Source of the DNA: a virus
DNA length: 64,000 bases
Reading direction: 5' to 3' (one strand)
IMG/VR virus record: IMGVR_UViG_3300044612_000719
Location: 1-64,000 of that record
Position numbers and translations under genes: made by a program. The stretch's first letter is position 1, and each line of letters starts with the position of its first letter. The notes under the pieces were generated by a model, which was not told the DNA's origin, ran no database searches, and saw only the letters and a program-made list of their open reading frames with translations. This document shows positions 7,522-16,355 of this stretch, one piece after another.

Positions 7522-10202
7522 TACATTCCTCTCAATGCCGTTGTCTTAACACGGCGTGCAACGATGTCAGCAATTTCTTGAGCAACCCTATTAGCGTCTG
7601 CTGTGTTGTTACCTGACGATTGAATATAGATGTTTGGGGCGATTGTAATGCCACCTCCACCACCTTCTACGATTACTGTGTTCCCACCACCACGTGATGG
7701 TGCGTTAAGAGGGTCACCTGAAGGACCATGCGTAGTACTTCTGGCTGTTCCAGGAGGTAGGTCAACTGAATTAAGTTTCCCTACACCAGGCCATGTTATG
7801 TTTCCCCTTACAATGGATTCAAACCCATCGTGAGCATGGAATTGATCTAGTAGAACTTTGGCTACTTTCTTTTGATCTTCAGGAGTTGCCAGTGCAGGGT
7901 TCTTTGCGTACGCTAAACCGCCACCTCGGTTCCAGTTAAATTGATTCATGGCAAACCCACCCATAAGCGTGCCATCCCTATTTTTTACAGTTCTAGTCCA
8001 GTCTTTTTGTTCATGTAAATGTAAGGCTTCTAGATCAGCATCACTAAATGACTGTGGAACAAAATATCCCCAACCATCATAGTTTGGGGTTGTTCGGTAC
8101 TTGAACCCCGCAGGAATGTTTCCTGACCTAGGTGCTGTTGCAGGGCTTTTACTTGTTCCAACTCCTGCTGAGGATGCCGACCCAGTACGTAGGGTTACCA
8201 TACGCCCACCAGCGCCACCACCACCTAAACGCATTCGGTTTGATGCACGATCATAGGCAATAGAATCAGCAATACTCAATTGTGAGTTAACAGCGATACC
8301 ACTGCTTGTGTATGTACCGCTCTGAGACTCTCCTTCAAAAGTAGCGTCGTATGGGTAAGCCGCAGTTCCAGCAGGTCCACGACCCCATGGCGCACCCGAC
8401 TCTTCATACTTACGACGACTGTTTGGAAGTTCTGCAGGTTGTACGTGCCATGGCTCATCAATGCTTGCAATGGTCTTTAATCCAAAGCGTGAAGCATTTC
8501 GCATAAACCATTCTTCGTCAGCCTTTGTAGGGTAATGAAGGTCAACAGCCAAACCAAGTTCATGCATTGACATTCCTGGAGGAGCCGCATCTGGAACACC
8601 CGCATGCTTCTTCCAATAAGAACCATCCCAGAAGACACCAGTCTTTTCAGAAGTCTTTGAGTAACGGGACAAGAACATAGTTCTCTGGTCAGAAGATGAG
8701 CGATAACCTGTTCCAATAGTAATTCCTGGTCGTTCTGCCATCATCTGACGCAAACGGTCACCAAATGTTTTATTAATACTATTTGGAACGTTGGGTGCTC
8801 CACCACTACCACTAGCGCCATTAGTTGGTTTAGACCCACGTCCTTTTTCTACAGGGTCACCACCAAAGATACTAAGAGCATCATTGATAGGTCCCATGAT
8901 GGAACCAAAACCTTTACCAAGCATATTGGTAATTGGGTTACCACGAGTACTAATGCGTGCACCGATAATGGCAGACGTTAAGTCTTCAATCTTTGTGGTT
9001 AACGTTTCCATCTTCTGCGTGTTACGTTCCATAGACGCATAATTATCTTTTTGTTTGTTATAGAAACTCTCCGCACGTTGTTCTCTACGTACGTCAGTTA
9101 CTTCACGTTCAGTAGCAAAGTTTCCTTCAATACCCATTGTTTTAAGTTGATCACGGTTACCAGGGTTATACATACCCTGTTTTCCACCCGTCTTCTTTTG
9201 ATACTGGACATTCTGCATTGCGTATTGAATAACGATGTCATGCATATCCTCAGGAACACCCATGGCAGTAAGTCGTGCACGAGTCGTGGACCCAGGTTGC
9301 AAAGCGCCTTTAACAACACGCTCATTGGTCAGACCTGCACCACGAACAATAGATTGAATTACCTGCATTGGAGAACGTTGCTTACCACCAGGTCCATAGA
9401 TGCCTGTACCCAACGTCATGGTCATGCGGTTATTTACTTCTGGAGAAGCCATGGTTGTAATCATTTGGTTTACATCAGCGGTACTTAAACCAAAACCGCT
9501 GATGGTTCTAATAGCCTCAACGCTTCTAGACATCATCTGGGCATTAAGTCCAGTGTTTGCCTGTAGGCGAAGCATTTCATTAATACCGCCAGGTCCTAGG
9601 CGGAAGTTGTTAATTGGTTGCCTAAAGCGGTTGTAGTTAGTCTGTTGACTAATGCCATACATCTGTTGGTACATGACGCTCTGTCGGTCATTGACCAGTG
9701 ATGAACTATATCCAGTGTCAATTCTGGCATCTAGTTTTGCCATCGCTTGTTGCATTTTGTCAAGTTGAGACTTAACAACTTTAGAGGCGGCGGCAAAAGC
9801 GGCACCGTAAGGACCTCCAGCCGCCGCAGCCATAGCACCTGCTCCACTAGCGCCCCCTCCTGCACCAGCAATTCCAGCGGCTTGTGGTGCTCTAACCATA
9901 GACGCACTTTGTATGATGGCGTTGTTGGTGGCGCCTGCTGTGCTTGTAGCGGCGTTGGTACTGCCAGAAGACATGCCTTGAACAGAACGGGTTGTATTAC
10001 TTGCGGCTGTATTTAGTTTTGTAATCTCCTCACGAAGTTTTACAACCTTTTTAGTGAGGTCATCATACGTAGTCATCCACAGACGGGCTACAGATTTGTC
10101 TAAACGTAGTCCTACGCTTGCGTTGACGCTAGCGGTGTTGCCTGTTCCTGAACGTGAGCGACCGCCTAAAGCACCATCACCTAAGCCACGTTCTTCAACC
10201 AT
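7521..10202 (-). CDS. Tape measure protein with M15 peptidase and Rpf-like lytic domains
   Basis: The 893-residue protein combines a tape-measure-type N-terminal half (about residues 1-430: coiled coil, Ala/Gly-rich and Gln/Met-rich helices) with two apparent peptidoglycan hydrolase domains. Residues about 480-600 form a D-Ala-D-Ala carboxypeptidase (VanY/M15) domain with the zinc motif SMHELGLAVD and a later EPWH. Residues about 697-800 resemble a transglycosylase of the resuscitation-promoting-factor type ('LMGGFAMNQFNWNRGGGLAY', then 'ATPEDQKKVAKVLLDQF'). Gly-rich linkers separate the domains. It follows the tail chaperone genes, as tape measures do. The enzymes probably open the cell wall during DNA ejection. 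At 893 residues it predicts a moderate tail length. Confidence 0.85.
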   Translation of the reverse strand: MVEERGLGDGALGGRSRSGTGNTASVNASVGLRLDKSVARLWMTTYDDLTKKVVKLREEITKLNTAASNTTRSVQGMSSGSTNAATSTAGATNNAIIQSASMVRAPQAAGIAGAGGGASGAGAMAAAAGGPYGAAFAAASKVVKSQLDKMQQAMAKLDARIDTGYSSSLVNDRQSVMYQQMYGISQQTNYNRFRQPINNFRLGPGGINEMLRLQANTGLNAQMMSRSVEAIRTISGFGLSTADVNQMITTMASPEVNNRMTMTLGTGIYGPGGKQRSPMQVIQSIVRGAGLTNERVVKGALQPGSTTRARLTAMGVPEDMHDIVIQYAMQNVQYQKKTGGKQGMYNPGNRDQLKTMGIEGNFATEREVTDVRREQRAESFYNKQKDNYASMERNTQKMETLTTKIEDLTSAIIGARISTRGNPITNMLGKGFGSIMGPINDALSIFGGDPVEKGRGSKPTNGASGSGGAPNVPNSINKTFGDRLRQMMAERPGITIGTGYRSSSDQRTMFLSRYSKTSEKTGVFWDGSYWKKHAGVPDAAPPGMSMHELGLAVDLHYPTKADEEWFMRNASRFGLKTIASIDEPWHVQPAELPNSRRKYEESGAPWGRGPAGTAAYPYDATFEGESQSGTYTSSGIAVNSQLSIADSIAYDRASNRMRLGGGGAGGRMVTLRTGSASSAGVGTSKSPATAPRSGNIPAGFKYRTTPNYDGWGYFVPQSFSDADLEALHLHEQKDWTRTVKNRDGTLMGGFAMNQFNWNRGGGLAYAKNPALATPEDQKKVAKVLLDQFHAHDGFESIVRGNITWPGVGKLNSVDLPPGTARSTTHGPSGDPLNAPSRGGGNTVIVEGGGGGITIAPNIYIQSSGNNTADANRVAQEIADIVARRVKTTALRGM

Positions 10203-10208
10203 GCTTCA

Positions 10209-10385
10209 TCAGTCTCCAGAGTTACGCCATTTACCCATTGCCGACCAGTACGTTCTTTGACGTACCGTCATGTTTTGTATGTCGTTGAGCGTAAAGCCCT
10301 TGTAAACCGTAGCGATCAGATCGTATTCCCAGTATATATGAACCAGATTAACCAAATAAAAGGGATGCCCAATCAAGCACGATGT
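10209..10385 (-). CDS. Candidate frameshift-encoded extension of the tail assembly chaperone
   Basis: This open frame has 58 codons, no ATG near its beginning, and lies +1 (equivalently -2) to the upstream 260-residue chaperone gene, which stops at 10348. It runs through that stop and ends in TGA six bases before the tape measure ATG. The encoded residues include 'YWEYDLIATVYKGFTLNDIQ' and 'TVRQRTYWSAMGKW', which resemble the C-terminal T-type part of tail chaperones. The overlap contains TCC CTT TTA TTT GGT TAA in the zero frame, and a GGAGGAG sequence at 10392-10398. An independent gene would need a TTG start. I favour programmed frameshifting, as in lambda G/GT and Mu, but a small separate ORF remains possible. 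Confidence 0.6.
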   Translation of the reverse strand, partial: TSCLIGHPFYLVNLVHIYWEYDLIATVYKGFTLNDIQNMTVRQRTYWSAMGKWRNSGD

Positions 10386-11130
10386 TTAAGTCTCCTCCAC
10401 ACGTGGCGCACTGGGCATTCACCTCCCCAATTTCAGGGCCTGGCTGGTTGTCCAACAAGACTTTAACTAGGGCACTTCTATCTTTTAATCCAAGCCCTTT
10501 AGCCCATTCAACTGGGTTATGCATTGCTGGGTGTTCCACACAACGAGCCAACATTAAAGTGTTTTGCTCCGCCACAGTCTTAGACTTCTTTGCAACTATC
10601 TGGCTGTCTATACCATTAGGCAACCGCATTTTAACAACTGTTCCATCGCCAAGGGTGTACTCCAAAGGCAGTTTAGGGTCATGTGTTGTTTCTCGGTTTT
10701 TAAATGTGTCCATAGTGATAATCACATCATTGGATGCTTCACAAGACATGCATTGGATTTGGTACTCACGGTTATTACCGTAAGTGGCTTCAATGATCTT
10801 CAAGAAAAGAATGTCACGGTCACCAATAATTAGGTTTTCAATAACCGAAGGGTTTTCAGCAACGGTTATAGACCCTACGGATACAACAGCCCGTTTAAGC
10901 AGAAACGTCATGTACTCGGCGTACACGACGTTCCTACTATCCATAGATGCTAGGGACTCTTCATCAAAGCCATTAAGTTCACGAACCTTGGCTTCGGTTT
11001 CCCATGAATTAGTTTCTTTATTAAAAACTCCACGAATGAGTTCAACACTCGTTGTGGGGGCTTCTTTAATCTCAGGTACCTTCTCACTAAGAGCGGCATT
11101 GAGTGCGTCAGCCTGTTGCTTTTGATCCAT
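10348..11130 (-). CDS. Tail assembly chaperone / T4 gp26-like protein with zinc motifs
   Basis: The 260-residue product carries two Cys-x-x-Cys pairs: CMSC near residue 140 ('YQIQCMSCEASNDVIITMD') and CATC near residue 245 ('NAQCATCGGDLNIVLDW'). This pattern is known from the T4 baseplate gp26-like family, which occupies the tail chaperone position in several myoviruses. The gene lies between the tube and tape measure genes, the standard location for tail assembly chaperones. Its last 30 codons overlap the +1 frame described at 10209-10385. An AGGAG ribosome binding site precedes the start. Confidence 0.75.
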   Translation of the reverse strand: MDQKQQADALNAALSEKVPEIKEAPTTSVELIRGVFNKETNSWETEAKVRELNGFDEESLASMDSRNVVYAEYMTFLLKRAVVSVGSITVAENPSVIENLIIGDRDILFLKIIEATYGNNREYQIQCMSCEASNDVIITMDTFKNRETTHDPKLPLEYTLGDGTVVKMRLPNGIDSQIVAKKSKTVAEQNTLMLARCVEHPAMHNPVEWAKGLGLKDRSALVKVLLDNQPGPEIGEVNAQCATCGGDLNIVLDWASLLFG

Positions 11131-11159
11131 CTTATTGTGCTCCTAATTTAAGTTTTTAA

Positions 11160-11801
11160 TTACTTGCTGGCGAGGTCTTCTGATCCATTCCAGTCAATGT
11201 AGAAACCTTCGTGGTGTACAGTCATTGACTGAATCAGGATACCATTGTCTCCTGCGTTCAAGTCGGTGAGAGCGTACGCACCAGGCCATGCATTGTAAAG
11301 TTTGAATTGAAACTTAACACTACCAGGAACTACAGGCTTAAGATCACCAGTTGAACCGCCATCCCATTGGTAGTTAAGTCCTGATTGACCAGCGACTTCC
11401 GAAGCCGTATGTGGGTGGTCATAAACTTTAACTAAGATGTCACAGCGATAATCGCCAGCACCATTAGCAAGTCCTGGTTCACCAGCAACACCACCACCCA
11501 ACCAAGCATGGAGGAACTTTTGCCACTGGAACAGTTGTCCTTGACCACTGAAAGCACCACGTGCAAACGAGACAGGAGCAAAGTCTGACTGTGCCACCAT
11601 CTTGTGTGGGTGGGTGTTCATTCCACCTTCACGGTATGAGATGATTTCGTTGGTTACAGAGATGCCACTTACTTGGGCAAATCCAAGTTCACCAACTTGG
11701 CTGATGTAGTTGGCAAGGTTTCCACCACCTACTTTTGGAATGATTTGCACACGAAACTTAAAGTTTCTGAGTGGATCGGTGCGAAGTGTTGTTACGGTCA
11801 T
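11160..11801 (-). CDS. Tail tube protein (gp19-like)
   Basis: The 213-residue protein has the conserved plan of T4 gp19-like tube proteins. 'DPLRNFKFRVQIIP' at the N-terminus leads to 'LGFAQVSGISVTNEIISYRE', then a Gly-Gly-Met-Asn turn and 'LFQWQKFLHAW'. Several copies stack as hexamers to form the rigid inner tube that carries DNA. It sits directly downstream of the sheath gene, which is the typical order, and upstream of the chaperone and tape measure genes. A clear ribosome binding site (AAGGAG) lies upstream, though at a long spacing of about 11 bases. Confidence 0.92.
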   Translation of the reverse strand: MTVTTLRTDPLRNFKFRVQIIPKVGGGNLANYISQVGELGFAQVSGISVTNEIISYREGGMNTHPHKMVAQSDFAPVSFARGAFSGQGQLFQWQKFLHAWLGGGVAGEPGLANGAGDYRCDILVKVYDHPHTASEVAGQSGLNYQWDGGSTGDLKPVVPGSVKFQFKLYNAWPGAYALTDLNAGDNGILIQSMTVHHEGFYIDWNGSEDLASK

Positions 11802-11821
11802 GTCTTAAATAACTCCTTGAA

Positions 11822-13399
11822 TTAGAGGTTTCCAGCGGAGCCGTTGCCAGCCCACTGTGTGAGGTTGATTACAACGAATTCGGCTGGGTACTGCAATGCG
11901 ACACCAACCTCAATGTTTACGTAGCCGTCTTCAATACTTGATGCTGTGTTGTTTGACGAATCGCAAATGATGTAGAACGCACTGTTGGCGTTTGCACCCT
12001 TCAAGTTTCCTTTAGCCCAGAAGTCTGTAAGAGTGCTGGACAGCGAAACTTTGATGCGATCCCATAGACGTTCGTCGTTTGGCTCAAATACTGCAAACTG
12101 TGTTTGAGCATCTAAGACAACACGGAGGTACGAAAGGGTACGGCGAATCGTGATGTACTTGTCTGGACGGTTCTTAGCCAGTGTACGAGCACCGTTAATA
12201 ACGGTTCCGCCACCTGCTACCAACTTCAAACAGTTAACGTTGTTTGTAGTATACAAAGTTCCCTGATCCGCATCTGACAACGTTGCTACCAAACCAAATA
12301 CGTTTTGCAGGTCCAAGAAGTAACCAGCAGGTGCTTTAGCAACACCACGGAGGTTCTCCGAACGCACATACGCACCAGCAATCGCTCCACCTGAATAGGT
12401 GTCACGGATAGCGGTTGGACCGCTCTTTGATGGGTCGTACATCTTCAACGCTGGGAAGTACACAGCGCCAAAGCCACCGTTACTGGTGCTGTAACCAGAG
12501 ATAGCGGTCTGTACGTCAGCCTTAGTTGTTGCTGTGAGTGCTGAGTCAATGATGACAAAAGCATCTGCACGGGCTGCCGCATAAGCCAATGCTTGGTTTA
12601 CACGAACACTGGATGTTTGACCAACAAGGTTAATCAACAATGGACCTGATACGGAATCCAAGTTGGTAACTGCTGTTGCCCACTCGGTGTCTGCACTAAC
12701 AGCACCTGGGGTAACTGCATCCGAACCACCAGTCAGTGAGAATGAAGTCGTGTAGTCGTCAACACCAATTCCTGAAACAGTAATTGTGGCGTTGCTTGCA
12801 ATTGTTGCTGGAACACCTTGCAAAGATATATATGAAGAATAAAGTTCAAGAACGGTTTTGAAGTAACGGCTTGAAGAAGCATCAAATGACAATTCTTGCC
12901 AACGTTCTACTTCAACCGAAGAACTTCCACGAGTCTGGTTAACTGTCAGTGAGAAGAGTGTAGAAGCCTGAATCTTTGGTGCTGTTGAAACATCAGCCAA
13001 AGTATTTGGATCAAATGAAATAGAAATTGAAAGACTGTCTCCCCATGCGCCCTTTGAAGCGGCTTGCAAAGTGAACATGGTTGAAGGAGCCGAAGCACCA
13101 GTCAGTGTTCCTTGGAACGTGTATGCCGATGCTACAGCGGTTGTGTCAAGTACTCGTGACACATAAGCGTCCCGACCACCGTTAGCAAAGTAATGATAAA
13201 CGGCATAACCCGTATCATAAGTTTGCGACAACTCACCAAACTTGGACTTGTAATCATTCCAAGAAGTGATAAGTGTTGGGGTAGCAGGACCACGTTCTGC
13301 GTAGCCAACAAAAGCAGCGGCAGATGTAGCGGTTCGTGGTGCGATGTTACTGGTGAATGGAGTTTCACGTACGTAAACTCCTGGGCGATCGTATGCCAT
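11822..13399 (-). CDS. Contractile tail sheath protein
   Basis: The 525-residue product begins with MAYDRPGVYVRETPF and continues with 'AAFVGYAERGPATPTLITSW', 'KFGELSQTYDTGYAVYHYF' and 'GGRDAYVSRVL', the diagnostic N-terminal series of phage and R-pyocin sheath proteins. The C-terminal domain ('KYITIRRTLSYLRVVL', 'WDRIKVSLSSTLTDFWAKG') is also typical. Sheath subunits surround the tube and contract to drive it through the envelope. The length is normal for the family. An AGGAG ribosome binding site is present. This gene defines the phage as a myovirus. Confidence 0.96.
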   Translation of the reverse strand: MAYDRPGVYVRETPFTSNIAPRTATSAAAFVGYAERGPATPTLITSWNDYKSKFGELSQTYDTGYAVYHYFANGGRDAYVSRVLDTTAVASAYTFQGTLTGASAPSTMFTLQAASKGAWGDSLSISISFDPNTLADVSTAPKIQASTLFSLTVNQTRGSSSVEVERWQELSFDASSSRYFKTVLELYSSYISLQGVPATIASNATITVSGIGVDDYTTSFSLTGGSDAVTPGAVSADTEWATAVTNLDSVSGPLLINLVGQTSSVRVNQALAYAAARADAFVIIDSALTATTKADVQTAISGYSTSNGGFGAVYFPALKMYDPSKSGPTAIRDTYSGGAIAGAYVRSENLRGVAKAPAGYFLDLQNVFGLVATLSDADQGTLYTTNNVNCLKLVAGGGTVINGARTLAKNRPDKYITIRRTLSYLRVVLDAQTQFAVFEPNDERLWDRIKVSLSSTLTDFWAKGNLKGANANSAFYIICDSSNNTASSIEDGYVNIEVGVALQYPAEFVVINLTQWAGNGSAGNL

Positions 13400-13438
13400 T
13401 TTTACTCCTAAATCAGGGGTGACTTACAGGGATTCAAA

Positions 13439-14074
13439 TTAATTTGTCTGTTCAATTGTAGTTGAAACAGTACTTACTTTCTTGAGACCAATTAGTGCTG
13501 AGGTGGTAATTTCAGAGTTCATTTGTAAAGTGTATATTTTGCGGAAAATGCGCTTACGGTAGCCAGCCTCTGGGTCCAGAAGGTCGGCTGTTGACCAATC
13601 TAAAAGGTCCAATCTTCGGGACGTTCCGTCCGCCCCTATAACAATTGAACTGTATTTAAATGGCACAACGTCTGTAAGCATTTGTGCGGCTAGTTGTCGG
13701 TCGTGTAGAGCACTTCTGGTAAACGTGGAAACTTGGTATAAAAGATCTACAGGGGTAAACTCTGTAGTTCGGTAGAGGTCATTACCCGCTAGCGGAGGAG
13801 AACTAGCCGAAGAGGTACTAGGCCAGTAGTTAATATTGTTTGGGTGCCCCGCTCTATCGGTATACAAGAACGACTCAGAGTGTTGACGGTTCTTGGCGTG
13901 GATTATGTCAATTAGTTCAATAGTGATAAAAGGGTAATGCCTTTCGGTTTCCCCTTCTGGGTATCGGAAGAAGACTTGAACAGGGCGAGCGGCATCACGG
14001 TCATCTGAAACAGTCAGATTACTAAAATGAAGTTTGATGGCTTCATCTTCAGCAAGAATGAACCCTTGTTTCAT
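13439..14074 (-). CDS. Neck or tail terminator protein
   Basis: The 211-residue product lies between two neck proteins and the sheath gene, where tail terminators and tail completion proteins are normally encoded. It has 'IKLHFSNLTVSDDRDAARP' followed by a beta-rich 'RPVQVFFRYPEGETERHYPF' and 'ITIELIDI', which resembles the start of tail terminator folds. The second half is helical with 'YRKRIFRKIYTLQMNSEI'. The assignment is based on position and general fold pattern. I do not recognise a specific family. It overlaps the preceding gene by 4 nt. Confidence 0.6.
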   Translation of the reverse strand: MKQGFILAEDEAIKLHFSNLTVSDDRDAARPVQVFFRYPEGETERHYPFITIELIDIIHAKNRQHSESFLYTDRAGHPNNINYWPSTSSASSPPLAGNDLYRTTEFTPVDLLYQVSTFTRSALHDRQLAAQMLTDVVPFKYSSIVIGADGTSRRLDLLDWSTADLLDPEAGYRKRIFRKIYTLQMNSEITTSALIGLKKVSTVSTTIEQTN

Positions 14075-14454
14075 AACTTCTCCAAGCCCTTCTTGATTTG
14101 TCGCTCAAGGACTTTTTGGATGCGGTCTGCGCCACGAACTGCTGATTTACGCAAAGTGGCTTGAGGGTTAGATGTAGGACCACCATACTCGGTTTCAACA
14201 GCCTCTTCACCTTTAGCCGTATACATAAACTTTGAGTTATCTACGTCATAGGTAACTTTAGCGGTTGCTTCAATACCTTTGTCTGCATAAGTACGTTGTA
14301 AACGATCATCCTCTTCCAACATAGCGGCGGCGATAGCACTGGCAACAATTGAAGGAAGTTCAGTAGTCTGGCGCATCAAACGGTTTAGCACGTAAGGCTC
14401 ACCTGACAAAAACGGTCTAGAACTTGATGGCGTAGGCGTATTAAAGCCATTCAT
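14071..14454 (-). CDS. Neck protein, HK97 gp10-like
   Basis: The 127-residue protein has an early helical region ('SIVASAIAAAMLEEDDRLQR'), a beta hairpin with 'ATAKVTYDVDNSKFMYTAKG', and a C-terminal segment where 'VETEYGGPTSNPQATLRKS' leads into a basic helix ending in Leu. The EYG-x-Pro-x-Ala-Leu-Arg arrangement is typical of HK97 gp10-like tail completion proteins. It lies between the connector genes and the terminator-like gene. An AAGGA ribosome binding site precedes the ATG. The role is to join head and tail. Confidence 0.62.
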   Translation of the reverse strand: MNGFNTPTPSSSRPFLSGEPYVLNRLMRQTTELPSIVASAIAAAMLEEDDRLQRTYADKGIEATAKVTYDVDNSKFMYTAKGEEAVETEYGGPTSNPQATLRKSAVRGADRIQKVLERQIKKGLEKL

Positions 14455-14516
14455 AATGCATCCTTAAGTTCTAGGCGTTGGACCTCTTGGCGCTCACCAA
14501 GATTGATTTAAGTTTA

Positions 14517-15053
14517 TCAAATACTAGGCAACGCTGTAGGCCAAGGCAGGTTTTGGACACCCATTGCTTGTGGACCTGGATCAAATGGCATTTCTTGATT
14601 TATATATACTTCAATTCCTTCAACTACTACCATTACGTCATCACGTAAACGACCACGTACACGATATGTGGCAATAGAAAAGTAACGACCGTCGTATAAG
14701 AACATATCGTTTAAGTGTTTTTGGTACTCAAAGGGGTCTGATACCCCAGCAGTCCTAAAGTCTTCAATGGACGCCACAAAGTTAGTGAGTTCCACAGGTT
14801 GGCGACCTTCAGGAATTGCTCTCTTTTGGTCTTCAGTTTCAGTAATCATCAAGGTGGGGATGACTACACCAGACTTGTATTTACGACCACCTGTTCCTAC
14901 GATGCCTTCGTCATAGACATCATCGTAGATAGAACCTGCACTGGCTGGGGTGGTAAAAGGAAGGTACTCAAACCACACCACTGACTCGCCGTAGTTCCTC
15001 GTGTATTCACGATAGTGGCGACGGATTTGGCTTACTTCACGCCGAAGATCCAT
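14517..15053 (-). CDS. Head-tail connector/neck protein
   Basis: The 178-residue protein begins with a basic helix (MDLRREVSQIRRHYREYTRN), then 'VVWFEYLPF' and a long mixed segment. A later segment ('IEDFRTAGVSDPFEYQKHLN') and 'VMVVVEGIEVYIN' indicate an alpha-beta protein. It starts at a TAATG overlap with the upstream adaptor gene and precedes the HK97 gp10-like gene. Position between head and tail genes is the main evidence. No specific family is recognised. Confidence 0.6.
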   Translation of the reverse strand: MDLRREVSQIRRHYREYTRNYGESVVWFEYLPFTTPASAGSIYDDVYDEGIVGTGGRKYKSGVVIPTLMITETEDQKRAIPEGRQPVELTNFVASIEDFRTAGVSDPFEYQKHLNDMFLYDGRYFSIATYRVRGRLRDDVMVVVEGIEVYINQEMPFDPGPQAMGVQNLPWPTALPSI

Positions 15054-15865
15054 TAAAAATACGTATTGTTGACGTAGCCTTGTTGAGGCTCCATGTCCAC
15101 ATATACGTCCTCACGCAGGTTGTCAATTGGGGCTTCTTCCAACTGGATAACTTCTTTATCGGCATTTGGAAACACACGTTCGTGTGGACCGTAGTCGCCA
15201 AGTTCCCTAGACTTAAATATTGGGACGTAGCGGTTAGTTGTGCGGGAAACACGACGCAGATTAAATATTTCAATTCTGTCAACACCAATGTTGAGAGAAC
15301 GAGCCTGCGTCTCATATTGGTTGGTCCAGTACGCAAGAAGGCTTTGCACCATTCGGAAACGCTGGCTGGCTGGGATGTGAATAGATTCTGAGGTCATGAC
15401 GTCAATATCACGACTGAACTCAGACATCAAAGCACCAAGGGCTTCCACGATGGTTCCAATGCCAATAGTCTCAATAATTAATTTAGCCATGTTTTCAAGA
15501 GGTATCTCAAGACTAAATGTGTGCTGAGAGATAGCCTGCTTGGCGTAGAACTCAAGGTCTTGCGGGGAAACCCATTCGTAATGGTATCCCTCAATCATGA
15601 TCTTGGCGTTAGAGGCAGGGGTGCTAGCCAATCGTAAAATACCGTTACGGCTGTCTAGTGAGTACTGAGCAGTGGTCAGTTCACTTACTGAAGCACCTAC
15701 ATTACTAGCAATCCATAGTGTGTCAGGAGAAATGTTAGGGTGACCTAACTCATAGGTGCGACCTACAGCATCAAAAGAAACTTGAAAGAACTTAGGAAAG
15801 TCCCGCAGGTATGTCCGTGCTACTTCTGTAACTTCATCAAGGATCTGTTGGGAGTAGATAGACAT
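15053..15865 (-). CDS. Head-tail adaptor protein
   Basis: The 270-residue product is mostly alpha-helical, with 'YSQQILDEVTEVARTYLRDF' at the N-terminus followed by a beta patch and helices. Its C-terminal third is charged and ends in aromatic residues (YVNNTYF). It lies first in the neck gene group. The start is supported by a TAAACT -10 element ending exactly six bases before the ATG, with no ribosome binding site, so this transcript is probably leaderless. The gene may therefore head a tail transcription unit. Function follows from position only. Confidence 0.6.
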   Translation of the reverse strand: MSIYSQQILDEVTEVARTYLRDFPKFFQVSFDAVGRTYELGHPNISPDTLWIASNVGASVSELTTAQYSLDSRNGILRLASTPASNAKIMIEGYHYEWVSPQDLEFYAKQAISQHTFSLEIPLENMAKLIIETIGIGTIVEALGALMSEFSRDIDVMTSESIHIPASQRFRMVQSLLAYWTNQYETQARSLNIGVDRIEIFNLRRVSRTTNRYVPIFKSRELGDYGPHERVFPNADKEVIQLEEAPIDNLREDVYVDMEPQQGYVNNTYF

Positions 15866-15877
15866 GCTTACAGTTTA
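15866..15877 (-). promoter_or_regulatory. Leaderless promoter, -10 TAAACT
   Basis: TAAACT (15872-15877) is followed by six bases and then the ATG of the adaptor gene at 15865, so the predicted +1 is the A of ATG. No Shine-Dalgarno sequence is present. No convincing -35 box is visible 17 bases upstream. Confidence 0.6.
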
Positions 15878-15884
15878 CTTCAAA

Positions 15885-16040
15885 TTACTGATCTCCTGAG
15901 CCAGCCCCAGGAACAGTGTCACGTGTTGGCTGATTTACTTCTGGTTGGGTTTCTCTGTGACGGTGGGACATAGTCCCACGAATACGGGTTATGTCCGCTA
16001 CGGTTCCTGTTGGTTTAGGAATAGGACGTTCTGTGGTCAT
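15885..16040 (-). CDS. Small hypothetical protein (51 aa)
   Basis: This short gene encodes a basic, Pro/Arg/Thr-rich, probably disordered peptide starting MTTERPIPKPTGTVADITRI. Its ATG overlaps the stop of the 104-residue gene as ATGA, and AAGGTGG lies eight bases before it, so translation is well supported. A second segment contains Ser-His-Arg-His-Arg. It precedes the head-tail adaptor gene. It may be a small virion or assembly factor. I do not recognise it. Confidence 0.65.
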   Translation of the reverse strand: MTTERPIPKPTGTVADITRIRGTMSHRHRETQPEVNQPTRDTVPGAGSGDQ

Positions 16041-16351
16041 TGAAACCCACCTTCTGCTTTAGCCCTTTGGTAACTAGCCCAAGGACCATTAATAAAGTTA
16101 TTAAACATAAAAGCCGAATTCATGTAGGCATTAAGAGATGGGGACATGTGAGACATCCCGTCCTCAAAGGCTTCACACAAGTTTTCAATAGACAAACGTA
16201 AGTTTTCTGTAATGTGCTTTTTAACGGCTGGTATGAAATTTGGGTCAGACTCAGCAAGTTCAATTAATAAGTGAGGTTCTTGTACGGTGATGTATTGGGC
16301 ACCTCGTTTAATTAGAGGGCCATTTAACGTTGCAATTAATTCATATTCCAT
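16037..16351 (-). CDS. Hypothetical protein (104 aa), all-helical
   Basis: The protein starts MEYELIATLNGPLIKRG and then forms helices ('PHLLIELAESDPNFIPAVKK', 'SIENLCEAFEDGMSHMS') with a Phe/Tyr-rich C-terminus ('FINGPWASYQRAKAEGG'). It is encoded between a zinc ribbon protein and a 51-residue peptide, with 4-nt overlap to the latter. No family is recognised. Conservation of gene order with neck and virion genes suggests an assembly or virion role. Confidence 0.6.
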   Translation of the reverse strand: MEYELIATLNGPLIKRGAQYITVQEPHLLIELAESDPNFIPAVKKHITENLRLSIENLCEAFEDGMSHMSPSLNAYMNSAFMFNNFINGPWASYQRAKAEGGFQ

Positions 16352-16355
16352 GTTG

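Noticed and set aside
10300-10350. A -1 frameshift extension of the tail chaperone
   Set aside because: The -1 frame closes after about 14 codons, while the +1/-2 frame stays open to the tape measure gene, so -1 is unlikely.
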